NCBI GenBank assembly: GCA_907163375.1
Contig: CAJQUW010001636.1
Location: 558,001-622,000, forward strand
Reading direction: 5' to 3'
DNA length: 64,000 nucleotides
Source: Prostheceraeus crozeri
Lineage: Eukaryota; Platyhelminthes; Polycladida; Euryleptidae
A program made the translations under genes and the position numbers. The notes beneath the pieces are model-generated. The model saw only the letters and a list, made by a program, of their open reading frames with translations. It did not search any database and was not told the origin of the DNA. The number at the start of each line of letters is the position of its first letter. Position 1 is the stretch's first letter. Below, one piece after another: positions 30,001-40,853 of the stretch.

Positions 30001-30699
30001 GCACATCACATCACACAACTTGCTCCTTCTCGAATGGATAATTCATGTATCGCTTGCTATTGGAAATGGCAAACAATAAGCTGTCAGCAAAGGACACCAG
30101 AGCCAGTGAGAGATGCGTGCGTGCTGTGCTATCACTTCGCACACACCAAAACACACATCGATGCCTGGCTTCGATTCAATGTATGCACTATACAGTGAGC
30201 AATGCCGAGGAGAGGATGTGAAATCATCAAGTGAATTTTCGTACGCCTGCTACTTTCTTTAATAATGATCGGAAGGGTCAACATTATGGAGAAAACTTGT
30301 GGGCAATGATCTGAATTCTTCGAATCTGAAGGAATTTTGGCAATCGAAGCACTTCGCTGGAACTCACATTAATCCGCAAGCGACGCACGACTTTTTTTCC
30401 TATCTCTGTAAGGTATAAGGAATTCCTTTTTGCCCACCTAATAGGTTCCTCAATGTGCCATCCATTTCGTATTAATCACACTTCTAGCAAACCGAAGCAG
30501 ATAAACAAAATATTTAATTCTGTGATGATGATTCTTCCCTTGCCTACTGCCTTACTATCACTGCAATAAACATTGTCTTTCAGAAATGCTGAAGAGTTCA
30601 TATGTGTGACATTTACATAACCCAAAAAACAGAAGGTAGGATATCCGAAGAATAGAAGAAATTGTTTGAAAAACGGAGAAACATGAAAAGAAATCGTGC
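27027..30699. other. Intergenic, no gene recognised
   Basis: AT-rich DNA. Degenerate repeats of GGATCGGATT/ATTCGGAT occur at about 27385-27480 and 27840-27990. No coding region with a recognisable motif; short open frames (for example 28039-28398) look random. Confidence 0.5.
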
Positions 30700-31447
30700 A
30701 GATCATGTAGAATAATCAATCGTCTGCTAGATCATTAGGTGATGCTTGAAAGAGGATCTCGAGAAATGCCGAAATGAAAAACTCATAAGAAATGCAAAAT
30801 AGCAGAAAAGTCTGAAGAAATGTGAAAGAAAATGTCTTTATACAAATCGGAAATGACAACATTAATGAACACCAGCGGCGTTGCGGTGACCGACAAGAGT
30901 GAAGTGGAAAAGGTCGGTTAATCATTTTACGCTGACCTTATCAAATTATCCATATGAATTGAACAACCGTCATAATGAACAAACAGAAGGAAAAGAGCCG
31001 CATATAATGATAGCAGAAGATGCTTTAAAGAGGATGAATAGGGGAAAGCCCCCGGGAATGATGGCATAACAATCGAGATGCTGGAAACGGCCGGAGAGCA
31101 ATTTTTGAAAGTCCTAAATACACGCTTCAACCGATACCTAAGAGAAGAAAAGATACCGAGTAAAAGGAAAAAGTCAAAAACGGTTTAGATATTTAAGAAA
31201 GGAGATAAAGAAGATCTCAAAAACTATCTGCCTCTTATCCCACATACATAAACTTTTTACTAAAGTTATTGCAAACCGATTAACACGTCAGTTGGACGAA
31301 CAGCAACGGGAAGAACAAGCGGGATTCAGGAAGAAGTACAACACGATGGATCACATTTTCACCATAACATTGTTACTCGAAAGGTCAAAAGAGTGTCTAC
31401 CGCTATGCATCGCCTACGTCGGTTATGAAAAGGCTTTCGACAGCGTG
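30700..31447 (+). pseudogene. RTE-type non-LTR retrotransposon, RT 5' part
   Basis: Although frames are broken by stops, the plus strand encodes in order GKAPGNDGITIEML, IFKKGDKEDLKNY, EQAGFRK with a following TMDHIFT, and AYVGYEKAFDSV: the reverse transcriptase core of RTE-clade elements. The region ends at Polinton B and resumes at 53747. Several frameshifts show it was dead or has decayed. Confidence 0.75.
31442..31447. repeat. Target site duplication of Polinton B, left (AGCGTG)
   Basis: AGCGTG precedes the element and recurs at 53747-53752. Confidence 0.95.
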
Positions 31448-32071
31448 AGTAGTAAGTAAACTCCACTTCTGGACCGCGCAAGATGGCCGCCATCGAAAAA
31501 TGGTCGCTGACGTCCCCCCCCCTCTGGAACGACAGAGTGTCGTAATGGTCTTGGGCGACCGCCAGGTTTTGTCTTGAGGCTATAGTGTGTGATGTTTTTC
31601 GTGCAATCTGCTGAATGTTGGGTTGTAAAATGGGCTGTTTCGAGTGGAAGCAGTGCTCGGATGTGAAAACGGAGGCCAGATTCGGATTCAGCGTGAAATT
31701 CTGCATCGGTATGGTGAATTTGAAAGCAATCGGAGAGAAAAAATTTTCGCTGACGTCCCCCCCCTCGGCACCGACCTTCCAACTTTGCTTCTAGTGGACG
31801 GATTTTGTCGTGCAATAGCTCGTTTGAAAGCTAAGAGTGAGACAAATTCAGTGAAAGAAGCGGCTTGTTCATATCTGTCTTCGTTTAGATGTGAGACGCC
31901 ATTTAAGATTTTGGGACATTGGCGAAAAACGACAGAGTTAGAATTTTGGACGTTTTGGGCTCTAGCGTCAAAACGAAGCATCGGATGGGAAAACGGATTT
32001 CAGATTTGGAATCAGCATGAAATTCTCTATCAACATGGTGAGTTTCAAGTCAATCGGAGAGAAAAAATTTT
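31448..32071. repeat. Polinton B left terminal inverted repeat
   Basis: About 624 bp matching 53126-53746 inverted. The inner part equals the inner terminal repeat of copy A, but the outer ~60 bp differ (AGTAAACTCCACTTCTGGAC, then AAGATGGCCGCCAT). Confidence 0.9.
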
Positions 32072-32209
32072 TCTTCACAATGGCTGTGGACTGTAGAGCC
32101 AAAACGAAGCATCGGATGGGAAAACGGAGGCCAGATTCGGATTCAGCGTCCAATTCTACATGGCTCAATCGGACCTCTAGAATCAGCGATAGAAGCGTTT
32201 TAAGTGTTT

Positions 32210-32302
32210 GGATGATGGGTATTACGTCATCAGCTGATCGCCACACACTATATAAGCTGGGAACCGACAGAGACTTGTCATTCAGACGAGAGATTGCCAA
32301 CG
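32210..32302 (+). promoter_or_regulatory. Promoter and leader exon of the first Polinton B gene
   Basis: TATATAAG at 32249-32256, initiator TCATTCAG at 32278-32285, donor AACG/GTAAGT at 32302/32303. The intron ends TTTACAG at 32961. Confidence 0.7.
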
Positions 32303-32961
32303 GTAAGTCGTCTCTCTGAGCTCCGATGATAGCTTCGGACATTCCAAATCCCGGATTTCTGTAAGAAACCGACTTAGAAAATTTCATTGCTGATATCAGC
32401 TAAGGCGTCAGACTTAGAGGTTAGCCAGGAGATGGCCTTCGTCTCCAGGCCATAAAAGACTCCAAAACTTTAAAGGCTTGTAACTTTGCTTCTACAAGTC
32501 CGTTTGACTTGATTCAAAAAAGGTTCGGTCGCTATTGACCTGCCCTAAGTGATAGACTACTTATAAAATTCATAAGTAGTGCCAAAAAGTTGAAAAATTT
32601 AAATTCGCTATTTTTGTCTATTTTCGGGGTTTTCAAACCTTCTGATTTCAATAAAGACCTTTATAAAGTTGTGGGAGGCGAGCTTCGGCTTGGAATTTGC
32701 AACCTTTGTAAACAATCCACTGGTTTTCATGTCAAAATCAGGGTCCGGATACCAACACAGTGATATGACGCACGCTCTGTCCGCGGGAGGTTGGATTTGT
32801 GGGCCGAGGCCTTGGAGTTGGGATAAGATCCCCTCTGAGTAATGCCTGTAACGGATTCAAAGGTTCGACACTTTCCACCAATCTCACAATTTAGCTGTAT
32901 GATTATAAAAATGACTGCCAATGTCGCCTGTTAGTAATTCTATTTCATCCTTCCTTTACAG
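32303..32961 (+). other. 5' UTR intron of the first Polinton B gene
   Basis: 659 bp, same boundaries and hairpin (CTACTTAT / ATAAGTAG) as in copy A. No coding region. Confidence 0.6.
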
Positions 32962-32977
32962 ATACATAAGTTACAAA

Positions 32978-34170
32978 ATGGGAGGAAATACAAAGTTTCA
33001 TTTTAAAAAGTGCCTATGTGGCGAAGTCAAGCGAGGTGGCGAGTTCAAGCGCCATTTAAATAAATTCCCCGACACTCCCGAAGAGCATAAGGAGGTCGCC
33101 GTGGTGAGCGGATGCACATCGTGCATGAAATTCGTCAGGGGAAACCTGAACGAGTCTTTCTATAAGACGCATTCAACATGTCTCATTAAGAAGGTGAAGA
33201 ATTATACCACCTCAGAGGTTGGGATAGCCATCACCCCACTTTTTGAAAAACCTAATCAAGATGAGGAGACAGAGACGCATGCCTCAGAGGTTGGGAAGGT
33301 CATCATCCCACCTGTTGAAAGACCTCAAGTTGATCTAGATGCGGAGACAGAGCTGCAGATGGCAGTTCAAGCCATACAAGACTGCAAGAATGAGCAGCCA
33401 ACGACATCTCACCTCAGCTCTTCTAGCTCTGAATCTCCGAATCTGAATCGGAAACGGAAGAGGTGGTCGTCACTAGCAAACCCGAGGAGGCGATCATAGC
33501 TCCTAAACCCGATAAGACGATTGTGAAGAGTCGGGCAGTGCCAGCGCCAAAAATGCACTCCTCACCTAAAAAAGGGAGAGGTATCAAAGCCCAAGCCAAG
33601 CAGTGGGCTAAGGATGATGGTGTGGCGAGGGTTAGCCAAGAGTTTGCCATTAAGAAGCTCAAGGATGAAATGAGCCGTTATAAAAACGAATGCTCCGCAT
33701 TAAGGGATGAGAATTTTGGACTCAAAAAGCAGGTGGCGGAAATTAGGAGTCTTAAGGCTCAAGTATTGAAGTTGGAAGGTTTCCAAAAGAGAGCTCTAGC
33801 GAGTGAGAGTCGCGTAGAGGATCAGGCCACATGCATTAAGAACATGAAGGCGAAGGAGGCGACGCTCAAACTCCAACATGAGCAGGAGAAGATGGCTCTT
33901 CTTGAGTCGAAGAATAACGCTATCAAGGAGAGAAGAACAACGCTCCACCTCCCCGTAGTCGGTAGCAAAATTAACGACGATGTAATAATGGAGACGGAGG
34001 ATTTGGATAAAACGAGCGAGTGCTATGAAGCAGCAACGCCAGATATTCGCTGTCTCCACATAAGCATCAAACACAATGGTGACATTAAGGAAATTCGCCA
34101 TCGTAAGCGAAAGTTACCGGCCAAGTACCTGCCTCAGCCACCACCATCGAAGGTTCAACGAACCGGTTGA
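32978..34170 (+). pseudogene. Zinc-binding / coiled-coil protein, frameshifted
   Basis: Counterpart of 6599-7690, starting at ATG 32978 with the same MGGN start and the same Cys/His pattern. The middle differs: instead of the PTTGNEE repeat it has a duplicated SEVG segment (VGIAITP, VGKVIIP). The frame shifts near 33465-33490; the coiled coil and Pro-rich end (PQPPPSK) are read in another frame from 33463 on. The protein sequences of the two copies differ far more than those of the right-hand block. Confidence 0.75.
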
Positions 34171-34251
34171 ATTGATTTATGGTAAGTTAATATCATCTCC
34201 ATCACTTGAATATAATTTCATCTATTTTTCTTTCTATTTTTTCAGATACGA

Positions 34252-34390
34252 CGAGAACGAACCAACGGCTCTCTTAAGGGCCACCATGGGGCAAGACATG
34301 ATAGAACCTCCACGCGGTTTGCCCTGGGCAGTCTTCGGACTGGCGAATACTATCATTAAGTTGAATCTGCTATCAGTCAACTTGAACGTT
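34252..34390 (+). repeat. 139-bp stem-loop module, copy 1 of 3
   Basis: CGAGAACG to GAACGTT. Stem-loop at 34267-34282, here with CCAAC directly before it and ACCA after it, the closest of all copies to metazoan histone 3' ends. It follows the first gene's stop and 3' UTR intron (donor ATG/GTAAGT, acceptor TTTTCAG). Confidence 0.7.
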
Positions 34391-34407
34391 GCGTCGCGTT
34401 AGAGGGG

Positions 34408-34446
34408 TATATAAACCACTACCTCTCATTTCATTTCATTTCATTC
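34408..34446 (+). promoter_or_regulatory. Promoter of cassette gene 1
   Basis: TATATAAA at 34408-34415, a TCATT repeat and initiator TCATTC at 34441-34446, directly before the ATG at 34447. The 5' UTR would be only a few bases. Confidence 0.6.
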
Positions 34447-34833
34447 ATGCAGACGCCGAACAGTCAAGTCAGCTCTCCTCGCGGATCGCAGTTAAGGCCG
34501 CGAAATTTATTTGAGGAATTTGTTAGGCTAGAGGAGCAAGACAGAGTCCACAACAGTCTTGCTCAGATTGGCAATCCGATGACAGCAAGTGTTGTCAATC
34601 CAACGGAATGGCGCTACATTCCACTTTTCTGCCACATACCAACTAGCGTGGAAGTCGACACTCTACCAAGGAGAGAGTCAAAGACTCTCTCAGCAGAATC
34701 GGTAGGCTGTAAGATGACGACCCCCCGAGAACGAACCACCGGCTCTCTTAAGGGCCACCATGGGGCAAGACATGATAGAACCTCCTCGCGGTTTGCCCTG
34801 GGCAGTCTTCGGACTGGCGAATACTATCATTAA
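34447..34833 (+). CDS. Cassette gene 1, unknown function (128 aa or shorter)
   Basis: Present only in copy B. The first ~90 residues (start MQTPNSQVSSPRG; later LFEEFVRLEEQD and NPTEWRYIPLF) match nothing I know. The frame then runs through the second 139-bp module, so the last ~35 residues come from module sequence. A small indel at the junction may have removed an earlier stop; compare the next cassette, where the stop lies 31 nt before the stem-loop. Confidence 0.5.
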   Translation: MQTPNSQVSSPRGSQLRPRNLFEEFVRLEEQDRVHNSLAQIGNPMTASVVNPTEWRYIPLFCHIPTSVEVDTLPRRESKTLSAESVGCKMTTPRERTTGSLKGHHGARHDRTSSRFALGSLRTGEYYH

Positions 34834-34864
34834 GTTGAATCTGCTATCAGTCAACTTGAACGTT
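34726..34864 (+). repeat. 139-bp stem-loop module, copy 2 of 3
   Basis: Same boundaries as copy 1; stem-loop at 34741-34756 followed by ACCA. It closes cassette gene 1. Confidence 0.75.
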
Positions 34865-34929
34865 ATGCAGTCGATTGCCATCCCTGAAGCATTCTGATTC
34901 GCTGTTGAGCAATTCATTGTTGAAAACCC

Positions 34930-34965
34930 TATATAAGCCAGAAGATTGTAGCGCTTCTCATTCAA
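34930..34965 (+). promoter_or_regulatory. Promoter of cassette gene 2
   Basis: TATATAAG at 34930-34937 and TCATTCAA at 34958-34965, 30 bp apart; ATG at 34978. Confidence 0.65.
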
Positions 34966-34977
34966 TTTTAAGTCACG

Positions 34978-35232
34978 ATGGAAGCAACATCTGCTAGCAC
35001 CATTCCCGTCTTCATCGATGAAGACAACGCCATTCCCGACTTCATCATCCTCGACGAGTGGGATGAAGAGAATGAGAAGAAGGGGAAGATCAAGAAGATC
35101 ATTTGGACTGATGAGGTGTGGACTCCGAATACCACCCGCATCCGAAAGGTGCCAGATGCACCACCACGGCTTAGGCAGCACAGGGTTTATGACAACCTAA
35201 CTGTCATACCTATTGACTATTCAAGCCAATAG
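34978..35232 (+). CDS. Cassette gene 2, acidic 84-aa protein of unknown function
   Basis: Present only in copy B. Acidic N-terminal half (IPVFIDEDNAIP, ILDEWDEENEKK) and a more basic second half (TTRIRKVPDAPPR). It has its own TATA box and initiator, and its TAG stop lies 31 nt before the stem-loop of module 3. Bases 34865-34886 resemble a piece of the doubtful minus-strand gene (GCAGTCGATTGC, 8281 in copy A). No family recognised. Confidence 0.6.
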   Translation: MEATSASTIPVFIDEDNAIPDFIILDEWDEENEKKGKIKKIIWTDEVWTPNTTRIRKVPDAPPRLRQHRVYDNLTVIPIDYSSQ

Positions 35233-35248
35233 TCAACTTAATTGTCAC

Positions 35249-35387
35249 CGAGAACGAACCATCGGCTCTCTTAAGTGCCACCATGGGGCAAGACATGATA
35301 GAACCTCCACGCGGTTTGCCCTGGGCAGTCTTCGGACTGGCGAATACTATCATTAAGTTGAATCTGCTGTCAGTCAACTTGAACGTT
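35249..35387 (+). repeat. 139-bp stem-loop module, copy 3 of 3
   Basis: Stem-loop at 35264-35279 (GGCTCTCTTAAGTGCC), with one stem mismatch compared with the other copies. The DNA after it continues as in copy A after its single module. Confidence 0.75.
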
Positions 35388-35833
35388 GCAAATGAAGTTC
35401 GGTGTAATACTTCCTTTCGACGGGCGTTCCTGTAAAGGGCGGCGGTGAAACCCGTAGCTATGTATACCGCAAGGGACATTCGGCAATGGTCAATCTTGTT
35501 AAACCTCTCTGCGTCATGTTTGCAAGTGATTGCCTCTGTCTCAACGTAGTATGCATTCGCGCCAGGGCGACATTTAGCCAACTGTCGAAGGTTGCCTAAA
35601 ACTTTCCATTGCATACGTTATGAGAACCATGAGTTCTACCTGTCTCTATCAATGAGACGAATTGATGAATGGAATGAAATGGGAGGACACTCACGCGCCA
35701 CACGCAACATAACACACTTCTCTCTTCCGTAGTCTAACAAGCTCTTTACACATGGATTGCAGTCGATTGCTATCCCTGTATCAGAAGTGTAAGCTATCTT
35801 AATTTTATTTAACACTATTTCATCTACCATCAT
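35388..35833 (-). CDS. Possible small minus-strand gene, unknown (copy of 7910-8355)
   Basis: Same two frames as in copy A (35833-35636; 35614-35210) with almost no base changes. The second frame is antisense to module 3, and its last residues differ from copy A for that reason. Doubtful. Confidence 0.3.
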
Positions 35834-35980
35834 CGCCCATATGAAATGTTATAAGATTTACAAGTTAGACTAAGCGTGCTACTATTTCCAAATGAAAAAG
35901 TATACATGGTTAAATCATCCACTGAAGCCCCATTCAAGTAAGTCAGTATGAAAGCAAAGATAATACGAAATAAAAATTTA

Positions 35981-36424
35981 TTATGGCATGTATTTCAAAA
36001 GGTCTTCATCGTCAATATCGTCCCAGAGTCTGGCTTCACATAGATCACAAAAACAGTTCACTTGCTTTAATCGTTCTTCCACTGCGAGCCTCACTTTGTC
36101 GATATACTCCCACTCCGCCATAGTTCGTGGCTGGGAGTTAGGGGTGTACCACTCCCATAATTGGTGGAGGAATTTGGTGCTGGTGATCTCCATCACATCG
36201 TCAGTATCGTACTGGAGATACTTCCACCTCACGCCTGTTAAGTCGGGACACTCCTCACATACACTCTCTTCGTCGTCCGCTGGCAATGACAACTTTCTGA
36301 TATTGTCCAGTCTGTACACCTTCTCTACCTTCCCCTTCGTTGGAGCGTTTGGTGCAACGAGCGCCTTTGGTGTTGAGCATGGAGAAGAGAATTTTGTGTT
36401 TGGTGTTGTCGGAGGGCTTGTCAT
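35981..36424 (-). CDS. Acidic protein, unknown function (147 aa)
   Basis: Counterpart of 8503-8952, two codons shorter (loss in the acidic EEES and KEC region), otherwise almost identical, including CFCDLC and WDDIDDED. The in-frame length change leaves the protein intact, mild support for a functional gene. Confidence 0.7.
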   Translation of the reverse strand: MTSPPTTPNTKFSSPCSTPKALVAPNAPTKGKVEKVYRLDNIRKLSLPADDEESVCEECPDLTGVRWKYLQYDTDDVMEITSTKFLHQLWEWYTPNSQPRTMAEWEYIDKVRLAVEERLKQVNCFCDLCEARLWDDIDDEDLLKYMP

Positions 36425-36700
36425 GTTGACTGTGAATAATAACTTTGAAATGTTTTCTAATTCTTAAGTATCAACAAGCAACCAATCAGAATGAACAGCC
36501 AATGAATGATGAATATTAAAAAGTATATATGTACAGTGACATTCGTATCATTTCACTCTGTCTTTGAGACGTATAAGTGAAGTGTTCTCTGGCGAATTCT
36601 ATATTTGAGGCGTACAAGTGAACTGCTCTCTCGTGAATTCCAAATTTGAGTGAAGTCTCTATCTTGTTGAAGTATCAACCTTAAACATAATTTCGTTCAA

Positions 36701-39700
36701 ATGGTAAGTTGAAAATTTCTTCACTCATCTCCCTCAAACGTGTGGCTAATAACATCTTCCTCAATTTCAGGCATCAACTTCATCACCAACGCCCTCCCTT
36801 CTCGAGGAAAGTTTAGAGTTGTTGAGTCAAAGTAGGTTGTAACAATACACTGAGACTTGAACAGAGATGATAGAATGATTTCTCTTTCAGGTGATGTGAG
36901 TTCCAGCTCAGGACTCTCGCGACAAGGCAACGAGTGGGAATGTGCCGACTGCGGACATATGTTTACAAGGAAGCACAGTCTCCATCGATACATCAAACAA
37001 CGTATGTGTCAACGCAAAGCGGCGTCAATCTCCGGAGGTGAAGTTGATTCTGACGATGACATCTCCTTTCCTTGCGATTTGTGCCCTCTTTCTTTTGATA
37101 GTCACTTTCAGCGATCTTCGCACAGACTTCAACACACGCATGCAAATGATCACTACACCAACGGTACCTCTACCATCTCCCTCATTAATGTTTCACATAA
37201 TAATTTAGTACGCGACTACTGCATGGAGTCCAATACTCAAGTAGTAGATTTTCCTGAGTGGCTCCTTCAAAATTCTAACATTATCGAAGCGCTCTTCAAC
37301 AATTTAGACAATTTTAGAATGAAGGCGCTCATCTACCTTAAACTAAAATATATTAAGATAGATTTTCAAACGGGTCAAGTGACGGAGAGAATACAGTTTC
37401 ATGTTCCTTCCCCTTCCGCAACCGAAGTTGTAGACTGCGAGTCTTGGCTAAATTTTCACATTTAATGTTTAAAATCAAATGTAGATAAATTCAATCAACG
37501 CGACAGCGCTCTCATTTTTGATGGTGTGGACTCAGCCATATTCAAAATTTCCCTATTAGAAAGTCATGCAGCTCGAGGCACATTTAAACTACCAAAAACG
37601 TTGTATAATAAGAAAGCTGTCATCAATGTCGATTGTAAATCACAGTGTTTCAAATATGCAGTCCTATCCATCCTTCACTATAATGATATCAACGCGCATC
37701 GAGATCGCACCTATAGCTATAGACAGTGGGAGGATGAACTAGACTTTGAAGGTTGTGATAGTAACAACATGAAAATCAAAGATGTAGAAACGTTCGAAAA
37801 ACATAATCAGATCAAAATTGTCGTTCACGTGTGGGAGAAGGGGTTGAAGGGTGCCCGCTATAATTCACGTTCAACTTGTTATGAACGTGTAGTCAACCTC
37901 TTATTAGTAAAACAAGATGATAGCGAGGAATGGCACTACTGTGGTATTCCCAAAATCACTCGCTTGTACACTCACTTGGGGCACTCTAAAAGAGGTGAAC
38001 ATTTTGTATGCGACCGCTGCATCCGCTCCTTCTGGAGTAAAGATAAATTTGAAACTCACTATGAATGGTGCAAGCGAGGTAAATTACAAATGGAACGCAT
38101 GCCCAAAGATAAAATATTTTCACATAGGGATAATGGTGACGAATTAAGTCCCCTGCGTGTCATTTACGCAGACATAGAATGCTACATTGATGATATCATC
38201 CACAAGCCAGCAGCCATATCCTGCTATGAAGTATGGCATGACCACTTTAGGAATAGACAAAACAAAATGCATACTTGGCAAGGTGAAGATTGCATTTCAA
38301 AATTTCTAGAATTTCTCGATAAAGCTGCTAAATTTCAACAATCATATGATTCCCAATTGCAGCGTAAGTCACTACATATGTCAGATGAAGACAAACAAGA
38401 ATTTGAAAGTTGCACATCGTGCCCTAAATGTCATAAAACGTTTGATGACGATAAAATTAAGAAAGTGCGTGATCATGATCACATCACTGGTAAACTTAGA
38501 AACGCACTCTGCTCCAAATGTAACTTTTCACTTAGGTTGAGACGTCGTGCACTACCCGTCATTTTTCATAACTTTAAGGGCTATGACAGTCATATGCTCA
38601 TAAAAGGAGGGTTGAGCCAGATGAAATCGTGGCAGTTTAATGTAATAGCGCAAACGAGGGAAAAATTCATGGCAATGACAGCAAAAGTACCAGTAGATAA
38701 AACTAAAGAAAATAAGACAGTCTTCTTCGAAATAAAATTTTTAGATTCATTCCAATTCATGTCAGCGTCACTAGCTTCTCTCGTTCGTAATCTCAAGTTT
38801 CTTCCCCATAGTCAAACTTTGAAGAAACACTATCCAAACTTAACGGATGAAATAATCACTCGCAAAGGAGTCTTTCCCTATGCGTATTTTAGCTCAATGT
38901 CTAAACTAAATGAAACAACCCATCCTTCCATTGACAAATTCCAAAACGATTTGACGGGTGAAGATTGTCCAGTAGAGGACTATGAACATGCTCAAGAGGC
39001 ATGGTTAAAATTTGATTGTAAAACGTTTGGCGATTATGTGATCGCTTACTTAGAATTAGATGTCATTTTGCTGACTGATGTCTTTCAGGAGTTTCGACGA
39101 GTGGCATTAGAAGAAGACAAATTAGATCCTGTCCACTTTGTCAGTCTACCAGCCATGTCCTTTAAATCAGCCTTTAAAATGACTGGTGAGACCATCCATC
39201 TCTTACAAGACCCCGAGATGTATAACATATTTGAGCGCGGAATACGCGGTGGTCTCACATTTGTGAATAAACATCACATAAAATCTAAAACAGTAGGTAA
39301 TGATCATATCCACCTAAAGTTCTATGACCAAAATAATTTATATGGCAGTTCACTGTCTAAACCACTACCTCATTCCGAGTTTAGTTGGTTAAATCAAGAT
39401 GAGCTTGAGTATTACTCCAACCCTTCAAACATACTGAAGATTCCAGATGAAGGTGACTGGGGATATTATTTTGAAGTGGATTTGATTTATCCAAATAGTA
39501 TTAAAAATAAAACTGCTGATTTCCCACTCGCACCTGAATCTGATCAAGTGACTGAAGATATGTTTTCACCATTCATGTCACAATTTCATAATAAATTAAC
39601 AGAGTGTGGACAGCCAAGGTACAAACCATGCCGCAAACTTTTGCTCACCCAATATGATAAGAAAAATTATCTCGTACACTTCTGCATACTAAAATTCTAT

Positions 39701-40675
39701 TTAGAAATTGGCATGCTTCTAAAGTCAGTTCACCGCATTATCAAATTTAGACAGAAAGCCTTCCTCAAACCCTACATAGATAGTAACAGTCAAAAACGTG
39801 CACTCGCCCAAAATAATTTTGAAAAGGATTTTTATAAATATAAGAATAACAGTCTATTCGGAAAGACCATGGAGGATGTTAGAAAGCGTATGAATTACAA
39901 ACTAGTCGTTGATGAACAAAAATATCACAAATTGACCTCATCACCTCTTTTCATTGATAGAGACATCATCGATGAGGATCTTGTAGGTGTTAAAATGATA
40001 AAATCTGAAGTTGAGTTGTGCAAACCCATCTATATTGGGCAAGCCGTTTTAGATTATTCCAAGCTTGAAATGTATCAACTCTTCTACAAAATATTAAAAC
40101 CATGCCCTCTCGTAAAAGAGGTTCGCTTGCTGGGTGGTGATACAGATAGTTTCTTTTTAGGAATTACCACTCAAAAAGATTTAAATTTTAATGAAGTAGG
40201 TAAGTCATTAGAAAAATATTTCGACACATCTAACTACAATCCCACTCATCCACTCTATTCCATACAGAATAAAGCCAAACTTGGTTGTTTTAAGGATGAA
40301 ACAGCAGGAAAGGAAATAGATGAAATGATTCTCCTCCGTCCTAAAATGTAATCCATGAAATTAAAAGAATGTGCGGATAGTATTAAGCGTGCTAAAGGTA
40401 TATCAAAATCCATTGTTCACAAAATGAAACATCGGTCCTATAAGAAGGCCTATAAAAATAAAACTATAACGTTTGTCAATATGACAATCTTAAATTCTCA
40501 AGTTCATACTGTGAAAACGCACACGTTCAAGAAACGAGCACTTTCAGCATGGGAAGATAAGAAGTGTTGGATAGGACATAACACATCTCTTCCACATGGA
40601 CATCCTGACACAAACATACCTCCACCCAAAAGAATAAAACTCACGCTACCACATTCAGGAGATGTATTGACATAA
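36701..40675 (+). pseudogene. polB: DNA polymerase B, two in-frame stops
   Basis: Same exon plan as copy A: ATG 36701-36703, intron 36704-36770 (67 bp), exon 36771-36831, intron 36832-36890, long exon from 36891. One reading frame carries the whole protein, interrupted by TAA at 37463-37465 and TAA at 40349-40351, after the polymerase core. Motifs as in copy A: CADCGHMF finger, a third finger CDRCIRSF, VRDHDHITG, YADIECY, FHNFKGYDSH, DQNNLYG, KNNSLFGKTMED and GGDTDSFF. Protein differences from copy A are many, unlike the rest of the element. The first stop would prevent full-length protein. Confidence 0.9.
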
Positions 40676-40853
40676 TCAACTTTAACTCAGTATTTTGATG
40701 TTGCTTTTTGTAGATATACATGGTTGTTTTATGTATCGCATGAGATCGTTTCTTCCTTGTGAATATATGCCTACAGTCAGCTCATTCCCCTATATCTGTG
40801 AAAAGACTTTTTCATATACATATTTTTATTTCAATAAACATATCACAATGACT

